A DNA stretch of 64,000 nt from an uncultured Allorhizobium sp. (GCA_958439205.1 OY288189.1:1-64000), one strand, 5' to 3'. Shown: positions 38,347-48,764, counted from the stretch's first letter. Notes: generated by a model from the letters alone, not told the origin. Translations and numbers: made by a program.

Positions 38347-38403
38347 GGCGCGCTATTTAGTGGTTTTCAGCCCGCGATTAAACTGAAAAATTGCCGGAGG
38401 CTT

Positions 38404-39201
38404 CTAGCGACGATGGCGGCCGCGCAGATGGGCCAACAGCATGGCGCGCAACTGTTCCTCTGTGCGGATGGCGAGCGCCTTGCGGCTGTCGCCCTTTTTG
38501 AACTCCACCGTCTCGCCAAAGGTGACATCGACATCGAGCGCGCCGGCGCGCAACACGCCGATCAGGTGCTCCATGAGGCCCGTATCGCCTGGCCAGCCGG
38601 CGATTGGACGATAGTAGCGGCCCATCGGCATGCCCTGGACACGGGTATAGGCGATGGCGACAGGCTGGACGTGGACGACACCATCCTCATCGTTCGGCAA
38701 AGCAGCGGCAGCGGCTCCGAAGAGCGAAGACTTGATGCCGAGAATGCGGTTGCCGTCTGATGTCGTGCCTTCCGGGAAGAGCACGACGATTTCGCCATCG
38801 GCCATGCGGGCGGCGATCTCGTTCACCTGCTCGCCGGTGCGGCGCTTTTCCTCGCGCACCACGAAGATCGTCTTCTGCAGCCTGGCAAGGAAACCGAAGA
38901 CCGGCCAAGAGGCGACTTCAGTCTTGGCGATGAAGGCGACATCGGCGAGCGAGCCGAGGACGAGGATATCCTTCCAAGAGGCGTGGTTGGCGGCGATCAT
39001 CAGGGGGCGGTTCGTTTCGAGCGTGCCGTGGACATGAACGCGGATGCCGAGGAACCAGAGCGCCAAGCGATGCCAGTAGCGTGGCAGGCGGCGGCGGAGT
39101 GGCCAATCGAAACGCAGTGCGAGAAGCTGAACGGGAATCATCAGGCCAGAAACAACCAGCAGCACCAGAAGGAAAAAGCCGACCCTCAGCCAGTTGATCA
39201 C
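38404..39201 (-). CDS. plsC: 1-acyl-sn-glycerol-3-phosphate acyltransferase
   Basis: Makes phosphatidic acid in phospholipid synthesis. The 265-residue protein has an N-terminal membrane helix (about 5-28), the acyltransferase block I NHASWKD (HX4D, about 73-79) and block III FPEGTTSDG. A GTG start at 39201 is the best fit. Part of the minus-strand run fur-plsC-miaB. Confidence 0.92.
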   Translation of the reverse strand: MINWLRVGFFLLVLLVVSGLMIPVQLLALRFDWPLRRRLPRYWHRLALWFLGIRVHVHGTLETNRPLMIAANHASWKDILVLGSLADVAFIAKTEVASWPVFGFLARLQKTIFVVREEKRRTGEQVNEIAARMADGEIVVLFPEGTTSDGNRILGIKSSLFGAAAAALPNDEDGVVHVQPVAIAYTRVQGMPMGRYYRPIAGWPGDTGLMEHLIGVLRAGALDVDVTFGETVEFKKGDSRKALAIRTEEQLRAMLLAHLRGRHRR

Positions 39202-39231
39202 GCGGGCCTCACAGGCGTGGCGGGCATTGGC

Positions 39232-39660
39232 TCACTTCTCGTCTTTCGACAGCGGGATGCCATAGAGCTCGAGGCGATGGCCGACAAGTCGGAAGCCGTG
39301 TTCGCGGGCGATGCGCTCCTGCAGCGCCTCGATTTCCGGCGAATGGAATTCAACGACGGTGCCGGTCTTCAGGTCGATCAGGTGGTCGTGGTGTTCTTCC
39401 GGCACGGTCTCGTAGCGCGAGCGGCCGTCGCGGAAATCGTGGCGCTCGATGATGCCGGCATCTTCGAAGAGCTTGACGGTGCGGTAGACGGTGGAGATCG
39501 AAATCTTGGCGTCGATCTTGGAGGAGCGGCGGTAGAGCTCCTCGACATCGGGGTGATCGTCGGAGTCTTCCAGGATGCGAGCAATGACGCGGCGCTGCTC
39601 GGTCATGCGCATGCCCCGTTCGGCGCACAGCGTTTCCAGCGATTTCAGGGCGTCATTCAT
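39232..39660 (-). CDS. Fur-family metalloregulator, Fur/Mur type
   Basis: Repressor of 142 residues with the winged-helix DNA-binding half (TEQRRVIARILEDSDDHPD, then ISISTVYRTVKLFEDAGII) and a regulatory site around EEHHDHLIDLKTG. There is only one cysteine (residue 12) and no C-terminal CxxC zinc motif. In rhizobia the protein at this locus answers mainly to manganese (Mur) with some iron role; that is recalled from related species. The frame is open 12 codons upstream, but the ATG at 39660 gives the usual N-terminus. Confidence 0.9.
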   Translation of the reverse strand: MNDALKSLETLCAERGMRMTEQRRVIARILEDSDDHPDVEELYRRSSKIDAKISISTVYRTVKLFEDAGIIERHDFRDGRSRYETVPEEHHDHLIDLKTGTVVEFHSPEIEALQERIAREHGFRLVGHRLELYGIPLSKDEK

Positions 39661-39704
39661 AGGCTCAGCATATCCGCAGATGGTCGGTTCGTCCAACGGA
39701 CCGG

Positions 39705-40202
39705 TTAGCGAAGATCGCGACGCATGACAAGCGCGGAGGACCGGCGGCCGTTTTCATCGGTGTAATAGGCTGGACGCTCGCCTGCCTTTTCAAAGCCGAG
39801 CTTGCGGTAGAGGCCGAGGGCTGCGTGGTTGCCGTCATCGACCTCTAGGAACATGGATTCGCCACCCCTGCCCTTTGCCTCGCGCAGGGCCGCCTGCATG
39901 AGGCGCCAGCCGAGACCGAAGCGGGCAACCTTCTCACCAACGGCGATCGTCAGGATCTCGGCCTCGCCGGCCACTTCGCGGGACAGCACGAAACCCGCGA
40001 GCGGCGCCTTGAAGATCAGCGTATTGGTCTGCCAGGCGGCAAAACCGAAGCTGTTGGGCTGGAGCAGCAGGCTGAGGAACTCGCCATCGCCCCAAGCGCG
40101 CGGGAAGCGCTGGCCATGCAGTTCGGCGACTGCACGGCAATGGTCCGAGGTCATGGGGACGATTTCGAATTCGGGCTGGCGGTAGAACAGGCTGTCGCGC
40201 AT
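39705..40202 (-). CDS. rimI: Ribosomal-protein-alanine N-acetyltransferase
   Basis: GNAT acetyltransferase of 165 residues; acetyl-CoA-binding pattern ARFGLGWRLMQAAL (Q/RxxGxG/A-like) and FLEVDDGNHAALGLYRKLGF, a strong RimI signature. Acetylates ribosomal protein S18 in E. coli. It starts one base after the stop of tsaB, the classic tsaB-rimI pairing. The frame runs on upstream through tsaB but without start support. Confidence 0.92.
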   Translation of the reverse strand: MRDSLFYRQPEFEIVPMTSDHCRAVAELHGQRFPRAWGDGEFLSLLLQPNSFGFAAWQTNTLIFKAPLAGFVLSREVAGEAEILTIAVGEKVARFGLGWRLMQAALREAKGRGGESMFLEVDDGNHAALGLYRKLGFEKAGERPAYYTDENGRRSSALVMRRDLR

Positions 40203-40203
40203 G

Positions 40204-40851
40204 TCAGGCTCTCGATACGGCAAACCCGGTCTGCGGTTTCGCATCCGGTCCGCGCAGATAAAGCGGCTTCGGCTTGCCCTGAGCTTTCGCCGTTGCTGAA
40301 ATGCGGGCAACGATCTCGATCGGATAGTGATCGGGGCCGGTTTCGGCATTCCGGTCTGCGGCGAGGGCCGAGGCGGAGCCGACGAGGACGATGCCCGGCA
40401 CGGCGGCACGATCGAGGTAGTCGTCGAGTTCGAGCAGCAGCGGCTCACCAACGGGAACGCCGGCCTCGAAGCCCTGGGCATAGACTTCGTCGCGATGGGC
40501 GTTGATGGCGGCGAGAACCGGTTTATCAGTTTCGGATGCAGTCTGCGCCAGCACTTCCAGTGTCGAGACGCCGACGCATTCCACGCCGAGCGCAAGAGCC
40601 AAGCCACGTGCTGCGGCGACGCCGACGCGGATGCCGGTGAAAGAGCCGGGGCCGACGGTGACGCCGATGCGGCCGATACCGGTGAGCGAGAGGTTGGCCT
40701 CAACCAGCGCCTCGTCGATCATCGCCATCAGGCGTTCGGCATGGCCGCGGCCGATGGTTTCGCTGACGCGGCCGAGCAGCTTGCCACTGTCGGAATCAAA
40801 AACGGCGGCTGCGCAGTCCACACCCGCCGTGTCGATCGCAAGAACGATCAT
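40204..40851 (-). CDS. tsaB: tRNA threonylcarbamoyladenosine complex subunit TsaB
   Basis: ASKHA-fold partner of TsaD needed for t6A37 modification of tRNA. The 215-residue protein starts MIVLAIDTAGVDCAAAVFDS and contains IGVTVGPGSFTGIRVGVAAA, both diagnostic. It is directly followed by rimI. TsaD, TsaC and TsaE are not in the window. Confidence 0.95.
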   Translation of the reverse strand: MIVLAIDTAGVDCAAAVFDSDSGKLLGRVSETIGRGHAERLMAMIDEALVEANLSLTGIGRIGVTVGPGSFTGIRVGVAAARGLALALGVECVGVSTLEVLAQTASETDKPVLAAINAHRDEVYAQGFEAGVPVGEPLLLELDDYLDRAAVPGIVLVGSASALAADRNAETGPDHYPIEIVARISATAKAQGKPKPLYLRGPDAKPQTGFAVSRA

Positions 40852-40872
40852 GTCGTCTCCAGTCCGGTCCAA

Positions 40873-41436
40873 TCAGACCGCTTCGACTTCCTGCACTTCC
40901 GGAACGAAGTGGCGAAGCAGGTTCTGCACGCCGTGCTTCAGGGTTGCCGTCGAAGACGGGCAGCCGGCGCAAGAGCCCTTCATGTTGAGGAACACCTTGC
41001 CGTCCTTGAAGCCGCGGAAGGTAATGTCGCCGCCATCCTGGGCAACGGCCGGGCGGACGCGGGTTTCGAGCAGTTCCTTGATGGTGGCCACGATCGTTTC
41101 GTCGCCGGCATCGAAGAATTCTTCGTCACCATCGACCTGCGCCGAGGTGGAGGCCGAGCCCATGACCGGGGCGCCGCTCATGAAATGCTCCATGATCGTG
41201 CCGAGGATAGCGGGCTTCAGGTGCTGCCATTCCGGGCCGTCCTTGGAGACAGTGACGAAATCGTAGCCGAAGAAGACGCCGGTGACGCCGGGGATGGCGA
41301 AGATGCGAGCGGCGAGCGGCGAAGCGCTGGCGCTTGCTTCGTCGCGGAATTCGGCGGTGCCGGTTTCCATGACCACCTTGCCGGGGAGGAATTTCAGGGT
41401 CGCCGGGTTCGGCGTGGCTTCGGTCTGGATGAACAT
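40873..41436 (-). CDS. NifU-like Fe-S scaffold/carrier (Nfu)
   Basis: Protein of 187 residues with an N-terminal Nfu_N domain (MFIQTEATPNPATLKFLPGK) and a C-terminal NifU domain ending in the CAGCPSST motif (CxxC cluster ligands near residue 156). Delivers iron-sulphur clusters to target enzymes; MiaB nearby would be one type of client. Ends 21 bases before tsaB. Confidence 0.93.
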   Translation of the reverse strand: MFIQTEATPNPATLKFLPGKVVMETGTAEFRDEASASASPLAARIFAIPGVTGVFFGYDFVTVSKDGPEWQHLKPAILGTIMEHFMSGAPVMGSASTSAQVDGDEEFFDAGDETIVATIKELLETRVRPAVAQDGGDITFRGFKDGKVFLNMKGSCAGCPSSTATLKHGVQNLLRHFVPEVQEVEAV

Positions 41437-41483
41437 TTAGGCCTCCGGGCGGCGAAGACGCCGCTAAAGATTAGAATGTTTCA

Positions 41484-41502
41484 AAAATAGACCCTGCGGG
41501 TC
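41484..41502 (-). terminator. Intrinsic terminator after the universal stress protein gene
   Basis: On the minus strand GACCC-GCA-GGGTC is followed by TATTTTTG, 34 bases past the stop of the gene at 41537. Stem is only five or six pairs but the T run is good. Confidence 0.6.
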
Positions 41503-41536
41503 GCATCTTCAAGACGCGATCGACAGGATGTTGAAA

Positions 41537-42028
41537 TTAGCAGAGTGCGTCGATTTCCTCATTGGTCAGCGTATCCGGCAGGACTGTGACCGGGATCGGG
41601 AAGGCGGCGCCACGGCCGGCGATCATCGAAACCAGCGGACCCGGCCCCTCCTTGGTGGAGCCAGCGGCCAGAACCAGGATGGCGATGTCACGGTCTTCGT
41701 CGATCAGGCCGTTGATCTCGGCGAAGGAGCCTCCCTCGCGAATGACGAGCTCCGGCTCGATGCCGATCGTGTCACGCACTGTCTGGGCGGCCTTGGCCAT
41801 GATGGCTTCCGCCTCTTCGCGGGCCTCGGCGCGCATGATTTCCTCGACGCCCAGCCATTGCTGGAAATCGCCTTCCGGGATCACGTAGATCAGCACCAGT
41901 CCGCCGTTGGAATTCTTGGCGCGACGGCCGGCATAGTGGACCGCGCGCGAGCATTCCGGGGTGTTGTCGATCACCGCCATGAACTTGCGGCGGTGACCTT
42001 CAAGACGTGACAGACGCGTTGAAACCAT
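41537..42028 (-). CDS. Universal stress protein (UspA family)
   Basis: Cytoplasmic protein of 163 residues with the Usp fold pattern: KFMAVIDNTPECSRAVHYAG at the first strand/helix, a middle acidic helix, and ILVLAAGSTKEGPGPLVSMI with the G-x2-G-x9-G-type nucleotide loop near the C-terminus. Function in stress or nucleotide sensing is not specified by the sequence. Downstream of trpS by 72 bases. Confidence 0.88.
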   Translation of the reverse strand: MVSTRLSRLEGHRRKFMAVIDNTPECSRAVHYAGRRAKNSNGGLVLIYVIPEGDFQQWLGVEEIMRAEAREEAEAIMAKAAQTVRDTIGIEPELVIREGGSFAEINGLIDEDRDIAILVLAAGSTKEGPGPLVSMIAGRGAAFPIPVTVLPDTLTNEEIDALC

Positions 42029-42100
42029 TGAGAACCCCGCCGCCGGACAGATATCATGTGGCGAAGGCGGGCTCCGGGCGGACCCGCCTGCCTGCCGACC

Positions 42101-43165
42101 TTATCGCACGAATCCGATGATGTCGCGGACTTCGTTCATGGTCTTTTCGGCGCGGGTGCGGGCACGCTCGCCGCCGTCCCGAAGGACCGCATCGATGTGA
42201 CCGGGGTCTTCCATGAGGCGGCGCATCTCGGCATTGATCGGGGCCAGAACCTCGACCGCGAGATCGATCAGCGCCGGCTTGAAGACCGAGAACTGCTGCC
42301 CGCCAAACTCGGACAGCACGTCGGCCTTCGACTTGTCGGCAAGGGCTGCAAAGATGCCGACGAGGTTGTCGGCTTCCGGGCGACCCTTGAGGCCGTCAAC
42401 TTCGCCCGGCAATGCGTCCGGATCGGTCTTGGCCTTGCGGATCTTCTTCGAGATCGCGTCCTGGTCGTCCATCAGGTTGATGCGCGACAGATCGGACGGA
42501 TCCGACTTCGACATCTTCTTGGTGCCGTCCTTGAGGCTCATGACGCGCGGGGCCGGACCATCGATCAACGGCTCGACCATCGGGAAATAGGCATGCACCG
42601 GCTCTTCGCCGACCTTGATGTCGATGCCGAGGCCGGTCGGGCGGATCTTCTCGTTGAAGTCCATGTTGAACTTCATGGCGATGTCGCGGGCGAGCTCCAG
42701 ATGCTGCTTCTGGTCTTCGCCAACCGGCACATGGGTGGCGCGGTAGACGAGGATGTCGGCGGCCATAAGGCTCGGATAGGCATAGAGACCGAGCGAGGCC
42801 TGCTCGCGATCCTTGCCTGCCTTGTCCTTGAACTGGGTCATCCGGTTCATCCAGCCGATGCGGGCAACGCAGTTGAAGATCCAGGCGAGTTCCGCATGCT
42901 GCGGGACCTGGGACTGGTTGAAGACGATGTGCTTCTTCGGGTCGATGCCGGCGGCGAGGAAGGCGGCCGTGATCGAACGGATCTGGGTCGCCATGTCCTC
43001 GTGGACCAACTGGGCTGTCAGCGCGTGCAGGTCGACGACGCAGTAGATGCAATCGTTGTTTTCCTGGAGTGCGACGAACTTTCTGATCGCACCGAGATAA
43101 TTGCCGAGATGGAGGTTGCCGGTGGGCTGAACGCCGGAGAATACCAGCGGCTTGAACTCAGTCAT
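42101..43165 (-). CDS. trpS: Tryptophanyl-tRNA synthetase
   Basis: Class I synthetase of 354 residues: the HIGH-type motif appears in [19 protein letters not shown] (about 10-28) and the KMSKS motif in [10 protein letters not shown] (about 201-210). The frame is open 28 codons upstream, but MTEFKPLVF is the family start. In relatives trpS directly follows murJ; here a VOC gene and a peptidase-like gene lie between. Confidence 0.96.
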   Translation of the reverse strand: MTEFKPLVFSGVQPTGNLHLGNYLGAIRKFVALQENNDCIYCVVDLHALTAQLVHEDMATQIRSITAAFLAAGIDPKKHIVFNQSQVPQHAELAWIFNCVARIGWMNRMTQFKDKAGKDREQASLGLYAYPSLMAADILVYRATHVPVGEDQKQHLELARDIAMKFNMDFNEKIRPTGLGIDIKVGEEPVHAYFPMVEPLIDGPAPRVMSLKDGTKKMSKSDPSDLSRINLMDDQDAISKKIRKAKTDPDALPGEVDGLKGRPEADNLVGIFAALADKSKADVLSEFGGQQFSVFKPALIDLAVEVLAPINAEMRRLMEDPGHIDAVLRDGGERARTRAEKTMNEVRDIIGFVR

Positions 43166-43253
43166 TTTTGTCCTCAACAGGCTGGTGGAGGGCCCGATCA
43201 TCTGATCGCGTCGGTCAGGGCTTATGCACGGCGGGCGGGGCGCAATCAAGCGC

Positions 43254-43664
43254 TCACTTTTGCGTCCGAGGCTTCGCCCGCTCGATCAGGTCCCAGAGGT
43301 TTCCGTAGAGATCGGCAAAGACGGCGACAGTGCCATAGGGCTCGTAGCGCGGCTCCTCCTGGAAGATGACGCCGGCTTCCGTGAAGCGGCGGTGGTCGCG
43401 AGCGAAATCATCGGTTTCGAGGAAGAAGCCGACGCGACCGCCGGTCTGGTTGCCGATAGCCGCGCGCTGGGCCTCGTCCGAGGCCTCGGCGAGCAGGAGC
43501 GCTGCGCCTTCGCCACCCCTCGGGCGGACTACCAGCCAGCGCTTGCCGTCCGGCATTGCGGTGTCTTCCAGGCACCCGAAGCCGAGGCCATCGCAATAGA
43601 AGCCCTTCGCCCGATCATAGGTGTCGACGACCAGGCTGACGAGAAAGAGGCTGTTTCGGCTCAT
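43254..43664 (-). CDS. VOC (glyoxalase/bleomycin-resistance fold) protein
   Basis: Small protein of 136 residues with two beta-alpha-beta-beta-beta units: [20 protein letters not shown] starts the first and [20 protein letters not shown] the second, ending [17 protein letters not shown] (a likely metal-ligand glutamate). Members include lactoylglutathione lyases and dioxygenases; this subtype cannot be assigned. It ends 88 bases before trpS. Confidence 0.82.
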   Translation of the reverse strand: MSRNSLFLVSLVVDTYDRAKGFYCDGLGFGCLEDTAMPDGKRWLVVRPRGGEGAALLLAEASDEAQRAAIGNQTGGRVGFFLETDDFARDHRRFTEAGVIFQEEPRYEPYGTVAVFADLYGNLWDLIERAKPRTQK

Positions 43665-43914
43665 GAAATCGCACTTTCGGTTCGATGTGTGACGAAGACG
43701 TCTCCGATGTCACGCATAGGGAAATTTCCTCCCAGAATCGAGGGGTTTAGGGAATGAATTCGCGACGCGCCGGAGCAGTGATTCGCGGCCTTGCGAGGCC
43801 TCGAAAAGCAGAAATGAGCAAAGCGCACCAAATTTGACACATTTGCGGGAATAAAAAACCGCCTCAAGCGATCTGGATCGCTCAAAACAACAATCCCATT
43901 CCAGAAGGTCACTC

Positions 43915-44334
43915 ATGCGCACTTTGTTTCGCGTCGCGCTCGGCTGCGTTCTTTCGGTCTGTCTCCTCTCCCCCGTGGAGGCCGTCGAGAAGAAGAAGCA
44001 ACACTTTTTTATGAAGCACGACACAGCTGTCGCCTACACGCTGCAGCGCGTCAGCGTCAAAGCCAACTGCTTTCCCGACGAACTCAAGGGCATCCTTGCC
44101 CATATCGCCAAGAAGACCGGCAAGAAGCCGGTCGTGACCTCCGGCCATCGCCCGCGTTCGGGCCGTTCCCAGCACAGCCACTGTTTTGCAGCCGATATTC
44201 GGGTCCCCGGCGTATCCGAAAAGAAGATCGTCGCGGCGGCCCGCACGGCGCCTGGCATTGGCGGCATCGGCCGCTATTGCAACGGCATCGTGCATGTCGA
44301 TATCGGGCCGAAGCGGACCTGGACCTACTGCTGA
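43915..44334 (+). CDS. Secreted M15-type peptidase-like protein (YcbK/DUF882-like)
   Basis: Protein of 139 residues with a signal peptide (about 1-23, ending EAV/E) and the zinc peptidase pattern VTSGHRPRSGRSQHSHCFAA followed by DIRV, then IVHVDIGP near the end, that is H...D...H as in peptidase M15 (D-Ala-D-Ala or endopeptidase-type). It probably trims peptidoglycan in the periplasm. Its last 10 bases overlap the end of convergent murJ, the lipid II flippase gene, so the two envelope genes are packed tail to tail. Confidence 0.78.
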   Translation: MRTLFRVALGCVLSVCLLSPVEAVEKKKQHFFMKHDTAVAYTLQRVSVKANCFPDELKGILAHIAKKTGKKPVVTSGHRPRSGRSQHSHCFAADIRVPGVSEKKIVAAARTAPGIGGIGRYCNGIVHVDIGPKRTWTYC

Positions 44335-45935
44335 TCCGGATCGGTTGAGGTCGTTGCGGCCTCGTCGGCTGTCTTCTTCCTGCGCTTCAGGCTGCGGCGG
44401 ATGATGCCGATATCGGCACCGCCGATCAGGAAGGCGATGCCGAAATAGACCGGCATGGCGATCACCACCAGACCGCCAAGCGCCAGCACCTGGTCGAAGA
44501 GCGGGCTTGAAGGCGCGAGCCAGGCGGACCAGCGGTCGGAGAGGTAGACGAGCAGGCCGGCCATGATCGCCGACGCGATCATCAGGCGGGCCGTGCGGGT
44601 CACGAGCGACCATTCGAAAACGAGATGGCCACGCCAGAGCAGGACAGAGAACAAGAGGATCGTGTTGATCCAGCCGGCAGCAGCTTCAGCAATCGCGATG
44701 CCACTTTCCTCGAACATCGGGAAAAGCGTGATGGCGAGACCCGTGTTGAGCGCGACCGAGACCATGGTGAAGCGCATGGGTGTCTTGGTGTCTTCGCGGG
44801 CATAATAGCCTGGCTGCAGGGCCTTGATCAGCACGAAGCCGGGCAGACCGATGCCATAAATTGCCAGGATCGAGGCGACGACGGCGGTGTTTTGCTCGGA
44901 GAAGGCGCCGCGCTCGTAAAGCACGCGGATGATTTCGTCTGACAGCACCCAGATGGCGGCAGCAGCGGGGAGCGTCAGGAAAAGAACGAACTCGATCGAG
45001 CGGTTCTGCAGCGTGCCAGCCTCCTTCATGTGCCCGCCCTTGAGGGCGCGGGCCAGCTCCGGCAGCAGCACCACGCCGACCGCGACACCGACCACGCCGA
45101 GGGGCAGCTGATAGATGCGATCGGCATATTGAAGAGCCGCAATCGCGCCCTCCTTGGTCGAGGCGATGGCCTGGCCGATCAGCTGGTTGATCTGGGTGAT
45201 GCCGCCGGTGACGGCAGCAGGGACAGCTAGCACCAGCAGGCGCTTTACATTGGGCGTGAAGCGCGGACGCTTGAAGCCGATGCGGATGCCGGCATGGCGC
45301 ACACCGAGATAGACGACGGCCATCTGCAAGAGGCCTGCCCCTAGCACGGACCAGGACAAGGCCCAGGCGGTGGCAGCGGGATCAGCCCCGGTCCATAGCG
45401 CCCAGCCGAGTGCACCGATCATCAGCACATTGAGGAAGACGGGGGCAATGGCGGCTGCGAAGAAGTGGTGCAGCGAATTCAGCATGCCGCTCAGCATGGC
45501 CGTCAGCGACATGCACATGAGATAGGGGAACATGACGATCGCCAGGCGGACCGTCAGGTTGAACTTTTCCGGGTCGTCGGCAAAGCCGGGCGCAATGATC
45601 CACTGCACCAGAAGCGGCATGGAAAGCTGCATGCCGATGGTCAGGATCAACAGGACCGAGAAGAGGACCCCGAAGACTTCCTCGGAAAAACGCTTGGCGC
45701 CATCAATGCCGTTGGCCTCGATCTCCTTGGCAAAGAGCGGCACGAAGGCGGCATTGAAGGCCCCTTCGGCAAACAGACGGCGGAAGAGATTGGGGAAGCG
45801 GAAGGCGGCATAGAAGACGTCAGCGACCGGGCCGGTGCCCAGCGCCGCGGCCATCAGGGTTTCGCGGGCAAAACCGAAGATGCGGCTGCCGAGCGTCGCC
45901 CCACCGACCGTCATGAATTTCTTGACGAGGCTCAT
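44325..45935 (-). CDS. murJ: Lipid II flippase MurJ (MviN)
   Basis: Inner-membrane flippase of 536 residues with about 14 helices and the family N-terminus GGATLGSRIFGFARETLMAA followed by DVFYAAFRFPNLFRRLFAEG. Moves lipid II across the membrane for peptidoglycan synthesis. The C-terminus is a charged tail (RRSLKRRKKTADEAA). It is 3 bases downstream of glnD and certainly shares its transcript. Confidence 0.96.
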   Translation of the reverse strand: MSLVKKFMTVGGATLGSRIFGFARETLMAAALGTGPVADVFYAAFRFPNLFRRLFAEGAFNAAFVPLFAKEIEANGIDGAKRFSEEVFGVLFSVLLILTIGMQLSMPLLVQWIIAPGFADDPEKFNLTVRLAIVMFPYLMCMSLTAMLSGMLNSLHHFFAAAIAPVFLNVLMIGALGWALWTGADPAATAWALSWSVLGAGLLQMAVVYLGVRHAGIRIGFKRPRFTPNVKRLLVLAVPAAVTGGITQINQLIGQAIASTKEGAIAALQYADRIYQLPLGVVGVAVGVVLLPELARALKGGHMKEAGTLQNRSIEFVLFLTLPAAAAIWVLSDEIIRVLYERGAFSEQNTAVVASILAIYGIGLPGFVLIKALQPGYYAREDTKTPMRFTMVSVALNTGLAITLFPMFEESGIAIAEAAAGWINTILLFSVLLWRGHLVFEWSLVTRTARLMIASAIMAGLLVYLSDRWSAWLAPSSPLFDQVLALGGLVVIAMPVYFGIAFLIGGADIGIIRRSLKRRKKTADEAATTSTDPDQQ

Positions 45936-45938
45936 TCC

Positions 45939-48764
45939 TCAGGCCCGTGCCTTTTTCGGCGCTGGTGCTGCGCGGTGTGGCTGGGCGATGATGCCCGAGG
46001 GCATGTTGTCCTTCAATTCGTCGGGCTGCTCGGTCATCACCGGTTTAAGGCGATTGGCGATATTGGCCTGGCGGTTCTCGTTGGTGACCTTCTGGCCAAC
46101 AAGATCGGTGACGTAGAAGGTGTCGATGACCTTTTCGCCGAAGGTGGTGATGCGGGCAGAATGGATGTCAAGCGAGAGGTCGGACAGGACCGCGGTGATT
46201 TCAGCAAGAAGGCCGATGCGGTCGAGGCATTCCACCTCGATGACGGTGAACTTGTTGGAAAGCGCATTGGAGATGCGCACATCCGGCTGGACCGGGAAGG
46301 TCTTGTTCTTCTTCTTGCCCTTGGAGCGCGTGGCGATGACTTCTGGCAGGCGCTTGCGGCCCGAGAGCACGTCCTCGATCATCTTGCCGATCGTGGCGGC
46401 GCGGCGGGTCTCGTCCTCGTCGATCGGGAATTCGCGGTTGATCAGGATCGTATCGAGCGCGCGGCCATCAGAGGTCGTGAAGATCTGCGCGTCGGCGATG
46501 TTGGCGCCGGCCGCGGCACAGGCGCCGGCGATGATCGACAGCAGGCGCGGATGGTCGGGCGAGAGGACCGTAATCTCAGTGATCGCGTGGAACTGGTGGG
46601 TGCGCACCATGGTGGCGAGCGCCTGGCCTGATTTGTCGGTCTGGCGGATGAAATGGGCGTGGCGCACCTGGTCTTCGAGATCGACTGACAGCAGGTAGGG
46701 CTCGTAATGGAGCTTGGTATAGGTGCGCTGGTCCTTCTGGCTCCAGCCTTCGAGCGCTTTCGACAGCTGCTCGGCGGCATGTTTGGCGCGCTCCTTGCGG
46801 GAGACCTGGGAGAAGCCGCCGGACAGCAGCAGTTCGGTCTCGTAGTAGAGCGTGCGCAGCAGCTGGCCCTTCCAGCCGTTCCAGACACCCGGGCCGACGG
46901 CGCGGATATCGCAGACCGTCAGCACAAGCAGCATCTTCAGGCGGTCGAGCGACTGCACCTTTTCAGCGAAGTCGGTGATCGTCTTGCGGTCGTGCAGGTC
47001 GCGGGTCTGGGCGACCATGGACATCAGGAGATGCTGGTCGATGAGCCAGGCGACCATTTCGGTCTGCTTCGGCGAGAGGCCGAGACGCGGGCAGAGCTTG
47101 CGGGCGACCTTGGCGCCGGCGATGGAGTGGTCCTCCTGGCGACCCTTGGCGATGTCATGCAGGAGGATCGCCACATAGAGTGCCTGACGATCCTCGATCT
47201 CCGGCATGATCTTGTTGGCGAGCGGGTGGACTTCCTCCGCCTTGCCGTTGTCGATCTCCGAGAGAACTTCGACGGTGCGGATGAGATGCTCGTCGACGGT
47301 GTAGTGATGATACATGTTGAACTGCATCATCGAGACGATCTTGCCGAATTCCGGCATGAAGCGGCCGAGCACGCCGGCTTCGTTCATGCGGCGCAGGATG
47401 AAGCCCGGATCCTTGCGCGAGGTGAGGATTGACAGGAAGAGGCGGTTCGCCTCCTCGCTTTCGCGGAAATCATTGTCGATCAGCGAGAGCGAGCGGGTAA
47501 CGGCCTTGAGGGCGTCCGGATGGAATTCGAGCCCGTTCAGATCCGCCACATGGAAGAGGCGCATGATCGACATCGGATCGTTCTTGAAGACGCCGGGATC
47601 GGCAAGCCCGATACGGCCACGATCATCGATGAATTCGCTGGCACCGGGGATCTTGCGCGGGCGATTGGCGAAGCGGCCAAGCATGCCGCCGATACCGGGG
47701 GCAGCCTTGGCCTGCTGATCTTCCAACGCTGCCGCAAAGATGCGGGTGAGGTCACCGACGTCCTTTGCCACCAGGAAGTAGTGTTTCATGAAGCGTTCGA
47801 CGGCGGAGAGGCCGGGGCGAGCCTGATAACCGAGGCTTTTCGCGATCTCCGGCTGGATGTCGAAATAGAGGCGTTCTTCCGGCTTGCCGGTCAGGTAATG
47901 CATGTGGCAACGAACCGCCCAGAGGAAGTCGTCGGCCTTCTGAAAGAGGCGCCACTCGTGGCGGGAAAGCACGCCCAAGCGGACCAGTTCGTCGGTATCG
48001 CGGACGTGGTAATTGTATTTGGCGATCCAGAAGAGGGTCTGCAGGTCGCGCAGGCCGCCCTTGCCTTCCTTGACGTTCGGCTCGACGAGATAGCGGCTGT
48101 CGCCGGCCTTGCGGTGGCGCTCGTCGCGTTCGGCGAGTTTCGCGGCAATGAACTCGGGCGCGGTGCCGGTCGTGACTTCCTGGTCGAAACGGTGCTGCAG
48201 CTCCGTGATCAGGGCCTCGTCGCCGCAGATGTGGCGGGTTTCGAGGATTGCGGTCCGGATCGTCATGTCCGACTTCGACAGGCGGATGCATTCCTCGACC
48301 GTGCGGGTGGCATGGCCAACCTTGAAGCCGACATCCCAGAGGAGATAGAGCACGAACTCGACCGCCTTATGCATGGCGGGGCCGGCCTTGGCCGGCAGCA
48401 AGAAGAGCAGGTCGATATCCGAGCCGGGGGCGAGAGTGCCGCGACCGTAGCCGCCGACGGCCGCGACCGAGAGACCGTCGGTGTCTTTCGGATAGACATG
48501 GATGCGGGCGAAATCGAAGATCACCGAGATCAGCTGGTCCTGGATCCAGGAGATGCGGTTGGCGCAGTTCATGCCGCTGCCATCCTCGAAGAGCTTCAGG
48601 CGCGCCTGTTCGCGGGCGTCGGCCGAGGCCTTCTTCAGGATCGGCAAGAGCTTCGAGCGGGTCTCCAGCATATTGCCGCATCCGGCCTCCGCGATGGTCT
48701 TGCAGGACGCACGAAGCGCGTCGATATCGAGGAGATCGTCGAAGGCGAGGTCTGCTTTGGCCAT
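45939..48764 (-). CDS. glnD: PII uridylyltransferase / uridylyl-removing enzyme
   Basis: Bifunctional nitrogen sensor of 941 residues that modifies PII proteins in response to glutamine. Domains in order: nucleotidyltransferase with [19 protein letters not shown] (about 108-126), helical region, HD phosphohydrolase with [14 protein letters not shown] near 510, and two C-terminal ACT domains (about 735-820 and 845-925). Rhizobial GlnD is of this size. Connected to nitrogen control also through rpoN at the other end of the window. Confidence 0.96.
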   Translation of the reverse strand: MAKADLAFDDLLDIDALRASCKTIAEAGCGNMLETRSKLLPILKKASADAREQARLKLFEDGSGMNCANRISWIQDQLISVIFDFARIHVYPKDTDGLSVAAVGGYGRGTLAPGSDIDLLFLLPAKAGPAMHKAVEFVLYLLWDVGFKVGHATRTVEECIRLSKSDMTIRTAILETRHICGDEALITELQHRFDQEVTTGTAPEFIAAKLAERDERHRKAGDSRYLVEPNVKEGKGGLRDLQTLFWIAKYNYHVRDTDELVRLGVLSRHEWRLFQKADDFLWAVRCHMHYLTGKPEERLYFDIQPEIAKSLGYQARPGLSAVERFMKHYFLVAKDVGDLTRIFAAALEDQQAKAAPGIGGMLGRFANRPRKIPGASEFIDDRGRIGLADPGVFKNDPMSIMRLFHVADLNGLEFHPDALKAVTRSLSLIDNDFRESEEANRLFLSILTSRKDPGFILRRMNEAGVLGRFMPEFGKIVSMMQFNMYHHYTVDEHLIRTVEVLSEIDNGKAEEVHPLANKIMPEIEDRQALYVAILLHDIAKGRQEDHSIAGAKVARKLCPRLGLSPKQTEMVAWLIDQHLLMSMVAQTRDLHDRKTITDFAEKVQSLDRLKMLLVLTVCDIRAVGPGVWNGWKGQLLRTLYYETELLLSGGFSQVSRKERAKHAAEQLSKALEGWSQKDQRTYTKLHYEPYLLSVDLEDQVRHAHFIRQTDKSGQALATMVRTHQFHAITEITVLSPDHPRLLSIIAGACAAAGANIADAQIFTTSDGRALDTILINREFPIDEDETRRAATIGKMIEDVLSGRKRLPEVIATRSKGKKKNKTFPVQPDVRISNALSNKFTVIEVECLDRIGLLAEITAVLSDLSLDIHSARITTFGEKVIDTFYVTDLVGQKVTNENRQANIANRLKPVMTEQPDELKDNMPSGIIAQPHRAAPAPKKARA

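Noticed and set aside
38364-38389. AT-rich inverted repeat TTTTCAG/CTGAAAA between plsC and miaB as a Fur or Irr box
   Set aside because: Seven-base arms with a 12-base loop do not match known iron-box spacing, and the position downstream of plsC fits a simple spacer.
42396-43369. Long frames over trpS on both strands in other phases
   Set aside because: Shadows of trpS with Arg/His/Gly-rich nonsense composition.
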